Shown one piece after another: positions 1 through 7,825 of a DNA stretch of 64,000 nucleotides (its first letter is position 1; every line of letters starts with the position of its first letter). The notes beneath the pieces are model-generated. The model was not told the origin of the DNA. It worked only from the letters and a program-made list of their open reading frames with translations, and searched no databases. The position numbers and the translations under genes were made by a program. Source of the DNA: Halorarius halobius (GTDB taxonomy: Archaea; Halobacteriota; Halobacteria; Halobacteriales; Haloarculaceae). Location of the stretch: assembly GCF_024298865.1 (NCBI RefSeq), contig NZ_CP101161.1, positions 1,199,227 to 1,263,226 on the forward strand, in the 5' to 3' direction.

Positions 1-38
1 AGTTAGGGATATGAGGGAGGCGCTCGGAGGACGACTGG

Positions 39-695
39 ATGCCGCAGGCTCGACTGACCGTACGCCTCCCCGACGATGCCTGGATAGGGCGCGTCTCGCG
101 GGCGTACCCCGACGCCCGATTCCGGGTGCTGTCGGCGCTGTTGGAGGCCGACGACGCCGGCGTCGTCGTGTTCGAGGTGGACGCCGGCGCGGACCTGTCG
201 GCGGTGGTCTCGGCCGTCCGCGACGCGGCGGCCGTCTCCGACCTGTCGGTGCTCGGCCGGTCGTCCGGCCGGGCCGTGATGCAGGTCGAGACGACCACGC
301 CCGGCCTGTTGCGGGTCGCACGCGACGCGGGCGCGCCGGTCGTGCTCCCGTTCGAGGTCGACGACGGCTTCGTTCGGTGGACGCTCAGGAGCGACGCCGA
401 CAACCTGGCGGCGCTCGCGGAGCGACTCGAGGCGACCGGCTTCGAGTTCGAGGTGGCGTCGGTCGGGCCGGTCGACGACCCGGACGACGGGCTGACGCCG
501 CGCCAGCGTCGCGTCGCACGGCTCGCGGTCGAGCGTGGCTACTACGACAGCCCGCGGGGCTGTGACCTCCGCGACCTCGCCGCGGAACTCGACGTGGCGG
601 TGTCGACGTGCAGCGAGACCCTCCGGCGCGCGGAGGGGGAGATACTCCGCCGGTATCTGTCGACCGGCGAGACGGTCGCCGCGGAGGGGGCCTGA
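39..695 (+). CDS. Bat-type HTH transcriptional regulator
   Basis: A 218-residue haloarchaeal regulator of the bacterio-opsin-activator group. Residues about 1-150 form the N-terminal sensory/GAF-like module. A Bat-type HTH (HTH_10) fills about 155-210, recognised by LTPRQRRVARLAVERGYYDSP, then PRGCDLRDLAAELDVAVSTC and a C-terminal LRRAE helix. The ATG at 39 is preceded by GGAGG at 25-29. It is one nucleotide away from the next gene, so the first three genes probably form one operon. The ligand and targets are unknown. Family assignment is secure; the role is inferred only as transcription control. Confidence 0.85.
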   Translation: MPQARLTVRLPDDAWIGRVSRAYPDARFRVLSALLEADDAGVVVFEVDAGADLSAVVSAVRDAAAVSDLSVLGRSSGRAVMQVETTTPGLLRVARDAGAPVVLPFEVDDGFVRWTLRSDADNLAALAERLEATGFEFEVASVGPVDDPDDGLTPRQRRVARLAVERGYYDSPRGCDLRDLAAELDVAVSTCSETLRRAEGEILRRYLSTGETVAAEGA

Positions 696-696
696 C

Positions 697-1071
697 GTGT
701 CGTCGAACCCGTTCGCCCCCGAGGAGCCGGACGTCGAGGTCGTCCTCGACGCGCTGGACGACGACGACTGCCGGCGCATCATCCGCCGGCTGGACGAGTC
801 GATGACCGCCTCGGAAGTCTCGGACACGTGTGACATCCCCCGCTCGACGGCGTACCGGAAGCTCGAACTGCTGAGCGAGGCGTCGCTCGTCGACGAGGAG
901 GTAGAGGTGCGGTCGGACGGCCACCACACGACCCGCTACCTGCTCGACTTCGAGACGGTCCACATCGACCTCGACGACGACCGCGACCTCGACGTCCGGG
1001 TCGAGCGCCCCGAACAGTCCCCGGAGGAGCGCGTTGCGACCCTCTGGGAGGAGGTCAGAAAGGAAACATGA
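697..1071 (+). CDS. Winged-helix DNA-binding protein
   Basis: A 124-residue acidic protein with a winged helix at about 15-75. ALDDDDCRRIIRRLDESMTA is followed by SEVSDTCDIPRSTAYRKLEL as the recognition helix, then a wing with DGHHTTRY. I chose the GTG at 697 because it lies one base after the stop of the preceding regulator. The frame is open further upstream, but that stretch is only an overlap with the previous gene. Its stop overlaps the next start (ATGA). It resembles the short ArsR/TrmB-like regulators that haloarchaea pair with small membrane proteins. The effector is not recognisable. Confidence 0.8.
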   Translation: MSSNPFAPEEPDVEVVLDALDDDDCRRIIRRLDESMTASEVSDTCDIPRSTAYRKLELLSEASLVDEEVEVRSDGHHTTRYLLDFETVHIDLDDDRDLDVRVERPEQSPEERVATLWEEVRKET

Positions 1072-1343
1072 CACACACGACCGTTCTCATCGTCGCGCTG
1101 AAGAGCCTCACCCTCGTTTTGGGGGGTCTCATCACCTACTACAGCTACCGCGCGTACAAGCGGACCGGCGCGCAGGCGCTCCGGGCGCTCGCTATCGGCT
1201 TCGGCATCGTCACTTTCGGGGCCCTGCTCGCGGGCGCGGCCGACCAGTTCCTGCCGCTGGAGCAGACGATAGCCCTCGCGGTCGAGAGCGCCTTCACCGC
1301 CGCGGGGTTCGCCGTCATCGTCTACTCGCTGTTCGTGGAGTGA
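1068..1343 (+). CDS. Small three-helix membrane protein (DUF7521-like)
   Basis: A 91-residue integral membrane protein with three hydrophobic segments (about 4-24, 38-60, 67-89). A Tyr/Arg-rich turn, YYSYRAYKRTG, lies between the first two. The fold and size match a haloarchaeal family I remember as DUF7521, which is regularly encoded directly after a winged-helix regulator. Here the ATG overlaps the regulator stop by four bases, so the two are translationally coupled. The pairing suggests a membrane sensor or anti-regulator for the DNA-binding partner, which is inference. No catalytic motif is visible. Confidence 0.8.
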   Translation: MTHTTVLIVALKSLTLVLGGLITYYSYRAYKRTGAQALRALAIGFGIVTFGALLAGAADQFLPLEQTIALAVESAFTAAGFAVIVYSLFVE

Positions 1344-1402
1344 CGGCTCGGCGCTCGAACCGGATGAACGATATTTATGCGCCGGGAGTCCTACCGTCCG
1401 GT

Positions 1403-1456
1403 ATGCACACACGGTCGCCACGTCGTCGGGCACACGGCCCGGGTGAACTCGCGTGA
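1403..1456 (+). CDS. Possible 17-residue upstream ORF of the receiver-PAS gene
   Basis: The short frame MHTRSPRRRAHGPGELA starts with an ATG 25-33 nt after a clear TATA-like stretch (ATATTTATG, 1370-1378), which is the spacing of a leaderless haloarchaeal mRNA. Its TGA overlaps the GTG of the next gene (GTGA at 1453-1456). It would let leaderless ribosomes reach the receiver gene by coupling. No family is recognisable. It may simply be a 50-nt leader. Confidence 0.35.
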   Translation: MHTRSPRRRAHGPGELA

Positions 1457-2187
1457 CACCCGACGACACCATCCACGTCCTGCTCGTCGACGACGACGAG
1501 GAACTGCTGGAGACGGTCGGTGCCATGCTCCGGCAACACGAGGGCGTGGTCGTGACGACGGAGCCGTCGGTGCCCGCGGCGCTCGACACGTTCGACGAGT
1601 CGTTCGTCGACTGCATCGTCAGCGACTACGACATGCCCGGGATGGACGGACTGGACTTCCTCACCGCCGTCCGGTGGCACAGCACCGACATCCCGTTCAT
1701 CGTGACGACCGCCCACGGCAACGAGCGGGTCGCCAGCGAGGCGGTCCGGTCGGGTGCCACCGACTACATTCTCAAGGAGGGCGACTGGGTGACCGAACTG
1801 TTCGACCACGTCCAGTCGGCGGTCGTCGCGCGCGACGAGGGGAAACTGGCCCACGCCAGTTCCCGGTTCCAGCAGGCCATCGACGCCATCGACGGCTACG
1901 CGGTCGTGATGCTGGACCGCGACGGCCGGGTGATGACCTGGAACGAGGGGGCCGAACGGCTCACGGACCGCCCGGCGACCGAGATAGTTGGCGAGCGGGT
2001 CCACGACGTGTTCGCGGACGGCGACGCGCTCGACGAGGTGCTACGGACCGCAAGCGACCGCGGCACCGCGGAACTGAACCACGACCTGGTCCGCGCACAG
2101 GGGTCGGACCGCCCCGTCACGGGACAGGTCACCCACGTCACCGGCCACATCTCGGAACCGAGCTACTTCGCGGCCGTGTTCCACTAG
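1453..2187 (+). CDS. Response regulator with receiver and PAS domains
   Basis: A 244-residue receiver-PAS protein without a DNA-binding domain. The receiver (about 7-125) has the acidic cluster VLLVDDDEELL, the phosphoacceptor Asp in DCIVSDYDMPGMDGL, Thr in IVTTAHG and Lys in YILKEGDW. A PAS domain (about 135-240) starts with FQQAIDAIDGYAVVMLDRDG and contains WNEGAERLT. The start is GTG at 1453, overlapping the stop of a 17-codon frame. Such proteins are usual phosphorelay partners of haloarchaeal histidine kinases; no kinase is adjacent, so the partner is unknown. Confidence 0.88.
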   Translation: MTPDDTIHVLLVDDDEELLETVGAMLRQHEGVVVTTEPSVPAALDTFDESFVDCIVSDYDMPGMDGLDFLTAVRWHSTDIPFIVTTAHGNERVASEAVRSGATDYILKEGDWVTELFDHVQSAVVARDEGKLAHASSRFQQAIDAIDGYAVVMLDRDGRVMTWNEGAERLTDRPATEIVGERVHDVFADGDALDEVLRTASDRGTAELNHDLVRAQGSDRPVTGQVTHVTGHISEPSYFAAVFH

Positions 2188-2218
2188 CCGGCGCCCTTTC
2201 TCGGCGGAAACGTCGCCG

Positions 2219-3739
2219 CTAATCGTCGCCGGTTTTGATGTCCGCCGACAGTCCCTGTGCCATCTGGATGTCTTTGGAGTTGTTGAGCGTCCAGGCGGTT
2301 CGTTCGGTGACGGCTTCGATGACTTCGCGTGCGGAGGGGTAGCCGTTGCCGGATTTCTTGACGCCGCCGAACGGCAACTGCACTTCGGCGCCGATACAGG
2401 GGAGGTTGCCGTATGCGAGTCCGAGTTCGGCGTTGTCGCGGTAGTAGTTTATCTGCCGGTAGTCTTCGCTGATGATGGCGCCGGCGAGGCCGTACGGCGT
2501 GTCGTTGTGAATCTCGACGGCGCGTTCGATGTCGCCGGAGTATTCGAGGAGTGCGACGTGGGGGCCGAACACCTCCTCGTGGGTACACCGGAGCGGGTCG
2601 TCGGCGTCGGCTTCGTAGACGAAGGGGCCGACCCAGTGGCCGTCCTCGTGGCCGTCGGGAATCTCCCCGGCCGGCAGGTCGGTCCGGTCGACGAGCACGT
2701 TCACGCCCTCCTCGCGGGCCAGGTCGTTGTACCGGCGCACCTTCTCGCGGTGCTCGGGTTCGATGAGCGGACCCATGAAGGTGTCTTCGGAGAGGGGGTC
2801 GCCGACGGCGACGCTCTCGGCCACCTCGACGAACCGCTGTTTGAACTCGTCGTAGACGTCTTCGTGGACGATGAGTCGTTCGGAGGAGACACAGCGCTGG
2901 CCGGTGGTCTTGAACGAGGACATCACCGCCGAGTGGACGGCGACGTCGAGGTCCGCGTGTTCGGTGACGACGACCGCGTTCTTCCCGCCCATCTCGCAGG
3001 CCGCAAGCTTCCCCGGCTGTTGGGCCACCTTCGCGGCCACCTCCTGCCCGACCTCCGCGGACCCGGTGAACAGGACGGTGTCGACGCGGTCGTCGTCGAC
3101 GATCTCGGCCCCGGCGTCGCCGAACCCCTGGACGAGGTTGAAGACGCCGTCTGGGATGCCGGCGTCCTCGAACATCTCGGCGATGATTTGGCCGCACCAG
3201 GGCGTCTGTTCTGCGGGTTTCCAGACGACCGTGTTGCCTTCGACGAGAGCGACGGCCATATGCCAGAAGGGGATGGCGACGGGGAAGTTCCAGGGGGTGA
3301 TACAGCCGACCACGCCGCGTGGCTTTCGGCGCATGTAGGCGTCTTTTTCGGGAATTTCGCTCGGTACCACGTCGCCTTTGGGGTGGCGCGCGTCGCCGGC
3401 GGCCCACTCAACCATGTGGTAGGCTTCGATGACGTCGGCGCGGCCCTCGCTGATCTCCTTGCCGCACTCTTTGGTGACGACTTCGGCGAGTTCGTCGGTG
3501 CGGTCGCGGAGTTCGTGGTAGATGTCCCAGAGATACTCCGCGCGGTCGATGTGGCTCGAATCGCGCCAGTCGCTCGCGGCCGCGTCGGCCGCCGCCAGCG
3601 CACGGTCGATGTCCGCGGCGGTGCCGCGGTGGAACGTCGCGAGCGTCTCGCCGGTCGCCGGGTTCCGCGACGCGAACGTCTCGGACCCCTCGCCGTCTGT
3701 CCACTCGCCGCCGATGTACTGCTGGTAGGTGTCCGGCAT
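2219..3739 (-). CDS. Aldehyde dehydrogenase, probable 1-pyrroline-5-carboxylate dehydrogenase
   Basis: A 506-residue NAD(P)-dependent aldehyde dehydrogenase. Visible landmarks are ITPWNFP with Asn151, KPAEQTP, FTGSAEVGQ, the general base Glu249 in CEMGGKN, catalytic Cys283 in GQRCVSS, and the late motif PFGGVKKSGNG. The ATG at 3739 is preceded at 23-31 nt by a TATA-like stretch, so I prefer it over the ATG at 3784. The neighbours are a Bat-type regulator, proline dehydrogenase and an amino-acid ABC transporter, so oxidation of glutamate semialdehyde/P5C to glutamate is the best guess. By sequence alone other small aldehydes are possible. A CCGACCATGGTCGG palindrome lies about 80 nt upstream. 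Confidence 0.85.
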   Translation of the reverse strand: MPDTYQQYIGGEWTDGEGSETFASRNPATGETLATFHRGTAADIDRALAAADAAASDWRDSSHIDRAEYLWDIYHELRDRTDELAEVVTKECGKEISEGRADVIEAYHMVEWAAGDARHPKGDVVPSEIPEKDAYMRRKPRGVVGCITPWNFPVAIPFWHMAVALVEGNTVVWKPAEQTPWCGQIIAEMFEDAGIPDGVFNLVQGFGDAGAEIVDDDRVDTVLFTGSAEVGQEVAAKVAQQPGKLAACEMGGKNAVVVTEHADLDVAVHSAVMSSFKTTGQRCVSSERLIVHEDVYDEFKQRFVEVAESVAVGDPLSEDTFMGPLIEPEHREKVRRYNDLAREEGVNVLVDRTDLPAGEIPDGHEDGHWVGPFVYEADADDPLRCTHEEVFGPHVALLEYSGDIERAVEIHNDTPYGLAGAIISEDYRQINYYRDNAELGLAYGNLPCIGAEVQLPFGGVKKSGNGYPSAREVIEAVTERTAWTLNNSKDIQMAQGLSADIKTGDD

Positions 3740-3814
3740 GTCCGGTCGTCCGTCGCCGGTCCGCGTAACTTCCGGACCGCCCATGGTCACCCTCCCCACG
3801 GTGTGGGAGCCTGA

Positions 3815-3828
3815 CCGACCATGGTCGG
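3815..3828. promoter_or_regulatory. Perfect 14-bp palindrome, candidate operator
   Basis: CCGACCATGGTCGG is a perfect palindrome in the divergent control region between the aldehyde dehydrogenase (minus, ATG 3739) and the Bat-type regulator (plus, ATG 3882). An extended copy (CCCGACCATGGTCGGG) occurs at 5537-5552 between proline dehydrogenase and the ABC transporter. Two copies in the two control regions of one catabolic block make a dimeric-regulator binding site likely. The Bat-type protein encoded beside it is the natural candidate, but that is inference. Confidence 0.6.
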
Positions 3829-3881
3829 GCCGTCTTTGGTAGGGCGTCACATACATCTTTCCGGACGTGATAGAGTCACCG

Positions 3882-4598
3882 ATGAGTCAGACCCCGAGCG
3901 CCGGGACGCGGCTCACCCTCGACCTGTGGCACCCCAACTGCTGGGCCATCGAGTCGACGGAGCAGGTCGGCGGGGGCGTGCTCGCCCACGCCATCTACAA
4001 CACGCCGAAGACGGCTCCCGAGTCGGTCAACGGACTGTTCACCGCGTTCGGCGACACGACGGCGGAGGTGGAGCGACTGCTCGAGAAGATAAGCGCCTCC
4101 GACCACGCCGGCGAACTGCTGGAACTCCAGGAGCGGTTCGGGCGCGCCCGGTCGGCGCCCGGCAACGTCGTCCGGGAGTTCTTCCTCGAGTACGACCCCA
4201 ACGACATGGTGTGTCCGACGCTACTGGAACACGGGTTCGTCCACAGCGCGCCCGTCCGCATCGAAGGGGGCCGCGAGGAGTGGCAGGTCCGGTTCACGGG
4301 CGACCGCGGGGAGATCGAGGCGGCGCTGGACGGGGTCCGCGAGCAGGCGGGCGCGGAGGTGTCGGTCGTCGCCATCCACGCCGCCGACAGCAACGCGCCC
4401 GCGACCGAGCGAACCGAGCGTCTCGACTCGCTGACCTCCACCCAGCGGGAGGTGTTCGAACACGCGCGCGAGGCCGGCTACTACGAGTGGCCCCGAGGCT
4501 GTTCGACCCGCGACCTCGCGGACGACCTCGACGTCTCGAAGACCACCCTGCTCGAGCATCTCCGGAAGGCCGAGTCGAAACTGCTCGACCCTACGTGA
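3882..4598 (+). CDS. Bat-type HTH regulator of the proline locus
   Basis: A 238-residue regulator. The N-terminal module (about 8-175) starts with TLDLWHPNCWAIESTEQVGG. A C-terminal HTH_10 (about 180-235) shows LTSTQREVFEHAREAGYYEW, PRGCSTRDLADDLDVSKTTL and LRKAESKLLD. I use the ATG at 3882; a GTG at 3867 is in frame, but a TATA-like ACATACATCTTT at 3849-3860 is correctly placed for a leaderless start at 3882. The 3' end overlaps proline dehydrogenase by eight bases tail to tail. Its position among P5C dehydrogenase, proline dehydrogenase and the transporter suggests a local proline or amino-acid responsive regulator. Confidence 0.85.
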   Translation: MSQTPSAGTRLTLDLWHPNCWAIESTEQVGGGVLAHAIYNTPKTAPESVNGLFTAFGDTTAEVERLLEKISASDHAGELLELQERFGRARSAPGNVVREFFLEYDPNDMVCPTLLEHGFVHSAPVRIEGGREEWQVRFTGDRGEIEAALDGVREQAGAEVSVVAIHAADSNAPATERTERLDSLTSTQREVFEHAREAGYYEWPRGCSTRDLADDLDVSKTTLLEHLRKAESKLLDPT

Positions 4599-5424
4599 GG
4601 ACCGCCCGTAACGCGAACAGCGCGTTCTCCTTCCGCTCGCGGGCGCGCCGGTAGAAGTACTGGAACCACCGGTCGCCGTACGGGACGTACTGGTACACGT
4701 CGTAGCCCGCGGCCGCGAGTTCGACCTGTGCGCGCTCGCGGACGCCCATCAGCATCTGTATCTCGAACTCGGTGCCGTACTCGTCGTGGAGGTCGAGCGC
4801 GTAGCCGGTCATCGCGGGGTCGTGGCTCCCGACGGCGACGCCGCCGTCGAACTCGCGGAACGCGTACTCGAGACACTCCCGGTAGGCGTCGTTCACCCTC
4901 GACTTCTGCCGGTACGCGATGTCGGACGGCTCGTCGTAGGCGCCTTTCACCAGTCGCACTTTTCCCGGCAGGTCGGCCAGCCGTTCGAGGTCGCGGCGGG
5001 TGCGCTTCAGGTTCGCCTGCACGCAGACGCCGACCGCGCCGTCCGTCTCGCGGGCGTGTCGCTCGAAGGCGTCGAGCGTCACGTCGGTCGTCCCGTGGTC
5101 TTCCATGTCTATCCAGACGAAGCAGTCGCCGTCGGCCGCCGCCACGATCCGCGCGAGGTTCTCCTCGAACGCCGACTCGGAGACGCCGAGCCCTATCTGG
5201 GAGGGTTTCACCGAGACGCAGGCGTCGCGGCCGCGGTCCGCGAGTCGCTCGACCAGGTCGACGTACGCGTCGGCGTCGGCGTCGGCCGCCGCCCGCTCGT
5301 CGTAGTGTTCGCCGAGCAGGTTCAAGATGGCACCGACGCCGTCGTCGTTCAGCGTCTCGACGTGGGCGAGCGCAGTCGCCGCGTCGTCGCCGGCGACGAA
5401 GTTGCTCGCAATCGGCGGAATCAT
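4591..5424 (-). CDS. Proline dehydrogenase (FAD-dependent)
   Basis: A 277-residue monofunctional proline dehydrogenase, a (beta-alpha)8 barrel oxidising L-proline to P5C and passing electrons to the membrane. Diagnostic features are VSVKPSQIGL, WIDMEDHGTTDVTL, VCVQANLKRT, VRLVKGAYDEP, the late substrate/FAD region VYQYVPYGDRW, and the RRARERKEN signature (RRxxER, residues 259-267). The length matches archaeal/bacterial single-domain enzymes. The ATG at 5424 is used; an in-frame TTG lies at 5469. A TATA-like ATTAATATTC sits at 5491-5500. It pairs functionally with the P5C-dehydrogenase-like gene. Confidence 0.92.
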   Translation of the reverse strand: MIPPIASNFVAGDDAATALAHVETLNDDGVGAILNLLGEHYDERAAADADADAYVDLVERLADRGRDACVSVKPSQIGLGVSESAFEENLARIVAAADGDCFVWIDMEDHGTTDVTLDAFERHARETDGAVGVCVQANLKRTRRDLERLADLPGKVRLVKGAYDEPSDIAYRQKSRVNDAYRECLEYAFREFDGGVAVGSHDPAMTGYALDLHDEYGTEFEIQMLMGVRERAQVELAAAGYDVYQYVPYGDRWFQYFYRRARERKENALFALRAVLT

Positions 5425-5490
5425 GCCATCGACACCGCCCCCGACCGCCCTAAATCGCCCCCCGACCAAACGTTTCCGCCGAGAAAGAAC

Positions 5491-5500
5491 GAATATTAAT
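5491..5500 (-). promoter_or_regulatory. TATA-like box for proline dehydrogenase
   Basis: In the sense direction this reads ATTAATATTC, the only AT-rich decamer in a GC-rich region. It would give a transcript starting near 5467 with a leader of about 40 nt before the ATG at 5424. The palindrome at 5537-5552 lies about 40 bp further upstream. Confidence 0.5.
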
Positions 5501-5536
5501 TGGCAGGCGGGGGAGTCGCCGTTCGGACCGCCGCGT

Positions 5537-5552
5537 CCCGACCATGGTCGGG
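5537..5552. promoter_or_regulatory. Perfect 16-bp palindrome, candidate operator
   Basis: CCCGACCATGGTCGGG is a perfect palindrome and the extended twin of the site at 3815-3828. It lies 45-60 nt before the substrate-binding-protein gene, just upstream of its TATA-like AGTATA at 5557-5562, and on the far side of the proline dehydrogenase promoter. The placement fits one regulator acting on both divergent units. Confidence 0.6.
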
Positions 5553-5596
5553 GCGGAGTATAGGGTCGGAGTGACGAAACCTATCGCCACATCGTT

Positions 5597-6907
5597 ATGA
5601 CACCGAATGACACGCGGCGTCCCACGCGGCGCGACGTCCTCCGGGCGTCGGGGCTCGCCGGCATCGCGGTTTCGGCCGGCTGTGTGAGCACGACCGACGA
5701 CGACGGTACCGAGACGGACAGTCCGACCGAAACCGACGGCGGAGGCGGTGGCGGCGGAGGCGGTGGTGGCGGAGGTGGTGGCGGTGACGAGGGGCCGTAC
5801 ACCATCGGGATGGTCGACTCGCTGACGGGGTCGCTGTCGGCGTTCGGCCAGCGGAACCAACGCGGGAAGGACCTCGCGCTGTCGGCCGTCAACGAGGTCG
5901 GCATCCACGGGCGCGAGTTGAACATCATCGTCGAGGACTCCCAGTCACAGTCGCAGGCGGGCGTCTCCGCCGCACAGAAACTCGTCAACCAGGACGGCGT
6001 CCCGTTCGTCATCGGCGCGGTCGGCTCTGGGGTGTCGCTCGCCATCTACGAGTCGGTCATCCAGAACACCGACGTCGTCCAGTTGAGCCAGAACTCCACG
6101 AGCCCGGACCTGACGGACTTCCCCGGCCTGCTCCGGATGTCCCCGACCGGGAGCACCCAGTCGAGGGCGCTGGCGGACATCATCGGCGAGGACGGCTTCG
6201 ACTCGGTTGCGATGGCGTGGGTGAACAACGACTACGGGCAGGGGCTCGCCGAGACGTTCCGCGAGGAGTGGGACGGCGACATCGCGTACGACCAGTCCCA
6301 CGACCAGGGCCAGTCGTCGTACTCATCGACCGTCTCGGGGATGGCCAACGCCGACGCGGACGCGTGGCTGTTCATCACCTACCAGCCGGAGTTCACGACG
6401 ATGGCCCAGGAGGCGTACTCGAACGGCTACGAGGCGACGTTCTACGGCGCCGACTCCGTCGCCGGGCCGGACGTGCTCTCGAACACGCCGGAGGGGAGTC
6501 TCGACGGCATGAAAATCGTCACGCCGTCGGCGGCCATCGACCAGGAGAACTACCAGAACTTCGCCAACGAGTTCGAAAGCGAGTACGGCGAGACGCCCAC
6601 CTCGTGGTCGGCGTTCGCGTACGACTGCGTCGTCACGGCGGCGCTGTCGATAGCGACGGCCGACGAGTTCACCGGTGCCGCCCTCCAGGAGACGGTGCGT
6701 GACGTGACCCGGCCGGAGGGCGAGGAGGTGTTCACCTTCGCGGAGGCGATGGAGGTGCTCGGCGAGGACGGCACCGCCGATGACATCGACTATCAGGGCG
6801 TCTCCGGCCCCATCGACTTCGACGAGAACGGCGACCCGGTCGGGTTCCTCCAGATACTGACCGTCGAGAACCACGAGTACGTCCAGACGGGCACCATCGA
6901 AGGCTGA
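5597..6907 (+). CDS. ABC transporter substrate-binding lipoprotein, branched-chain amino acid type
   Basis: A 436-residue LivJ/LivK-like receptor. The N-terminus carries a twin-arginine signal (TRRDVLRASG, residues 10-19) and a lipobox ending in Cys29 (VSAGC), so it is exported folded and lipid-anchored. A Thr/Asp-rich stretch and then about 16 consecutive glycines (about 47-63) form the linker. The periplasmic-binding fold follows: YTIGMVDSLTGSLSAFGQRN, the hinge FVIGAVGSGVSLAI, and AWVNNDYGQG. It is first gene of a five-gene transporter operon. The ligand cannot be read from sequence; linkage to proline catabolism suggests proline or other amino acids. Confidence 0.9.
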   Translation: MTPNDTRRPTRRDVLRASGLAGIAVSAGCVSTTDDDGTETDSPTETDGGGGGGGGGGGGGGGGDEGPYTIGMVDSLTGSLSAFGQRNQRGKDLALSAVNEVGIHGRELNIIVEDSQSQSQAGVSAAQKLVNQDGVPFVIGAVGSGVSLAIYESVIQNTDVVQLSQNSTSPDLTDFPGLLRMSPTGSTQSRALADIIGEDGFDSVAMAWVNNDYGQGLAETFREEWDGDIAYDQSHDQGQSSYSSTVSGMANADADAWLFITYQPEFTTMAQEAYSNGYEATFYGADSVAGPDVLSNTPEGSLDGMKIVTPSAAIDQENYQNFANEFESEYGETPTSWSAFAYDCVVTAALSIATADEFTGAALQETVRDVTRPEGEEVFTFAEAMEVLGEDGTADDIDYQGVSGPIDFDENGDPVGFLQILTVENHEYVQTGTIEG

Positions 6908-6910
6908 GGG

Positions 6911-7825
6911 ATGTCCGTCCTGGAATATCTGGCGAACGGGCTGGTGTTCTCCAGCATCATCGTGCTCTCGAGCATCGGTCTGTCGCTGGTGTACAGCATC
7001 GCCGACTTCGCCAACTTCGCGCACGGCGACACGATGACCGTCGGCGCGTACGCGGCGCTGGTCACCTTCGGGGCGGTCGGCGGTCTCGGCGCGACGGTGC
7101 TCGGTCTGCCGCTGGGCTTCTTCGTCGCGCTCGCGGCCGGCGTCGCCGTCGCGGCCCTCGTCGCGGTGCTCACGCACAAACTCGTGTACGAACCGCTGGA
7201 AATCGGCTCCATCGGCATGCTCATCACGAGCATCGGCGTCGCGTTCGTCTACCGCGCGCTCGTCCAACTCGGGTTCGGCACCGACTTCACCGAGTTCGGC
7301 ATCCAGGTGTTGCGTCCCATCGACGCGCTGATTCCGTTCGGCATCCGGGTGACGCTCCACGACGTTGCCATCGTCGCGTCGGCGGCGATACTGGTCGCGG
7401 GGCTCCACAGCCTGCTCCAGTACACCGACCTCGGCCGGAAGATGCGTGCGACCGCCGACAACCCGGACCTCGCGCGGGTGTCGGGCATCCGCGTCAAGCG
7501 GGTGAAGCTCTGGACGTGGATAATCGGTGCGGGGCTGGCGGGTGCCGGCGGCGTGTTCCTCGGTCTCTACAACCAGGTGTCGCCCCGGATGGGGTTCAAC
7601 ATCCTGCTCGTCGTGTTCGCCGCCGTCATCCTCGGGGGCATCGGCTCGGTGTACGGCGCGATGCTGGGCGGGTTCCTCATCGGGATGATAAACCAGCTGA
7701 CGCCCCTCCTCACGGACGTTGGCATCCCCATCGGCATCGAGTACGCCAACGCCATCGCGTTCGTCATCATGGTCGCGGTCCTGCTGGTCCGACCCAACGG
7801 CATCGCCGGGGAGGTGACGTCGTGA
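6911..7825 (+). CDS. livH: Branched-chain-type ABC transporter permease LivH
   Basis: A 304-residue polytopic permease with about eight hydrophobic segments. Family landmarks are ANFAHGDTMTVGAYAAL near the N-terminus, the helix-turn GRKMRATADNPDLARVSGI contacting the ATPase, and GGIGSVYGAMLGGFLIGM near the C-terminus. It begins three bases after the receptor gene stop, and its own stop overlaps the GTG of livM. It forms the membrane pore together with LivM. Confidence 0.92.
   Translation: MSVLEYLANGLVFSSIIVLSSIGLSLVYSIADFANFAHGDTMTVGAYAALVTFGAVGGLGATVLGLPLGFFVALAAGVAVAALVAVLTHKLVYEPLEIGSIGMLITSIGVAFVYRALVQLGFGTDFTEFGIQVLRPIDALIPFGIRVTLHDVAIVASAAILVAGLHSLLQYTDLGRKMRATADNPDLARVSGIRVKRVKLWTWIIGAGLAGAGGVFLGLYNQVSPRMGFNILLVVFAAVILGGIGSVYGAMLGGFLIGMINQLTPLLTDVGIPIGIEYANAIAFVIMVAVLLVRPNGIAGEVTS

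Noticed and set aside
3..929. 308-codon frame on the minus strand opposite the first two regulators
   Set aside because: No motif and an Arg/Val composition typical of a shadow frame. The plus strand carries clear HTH genes.
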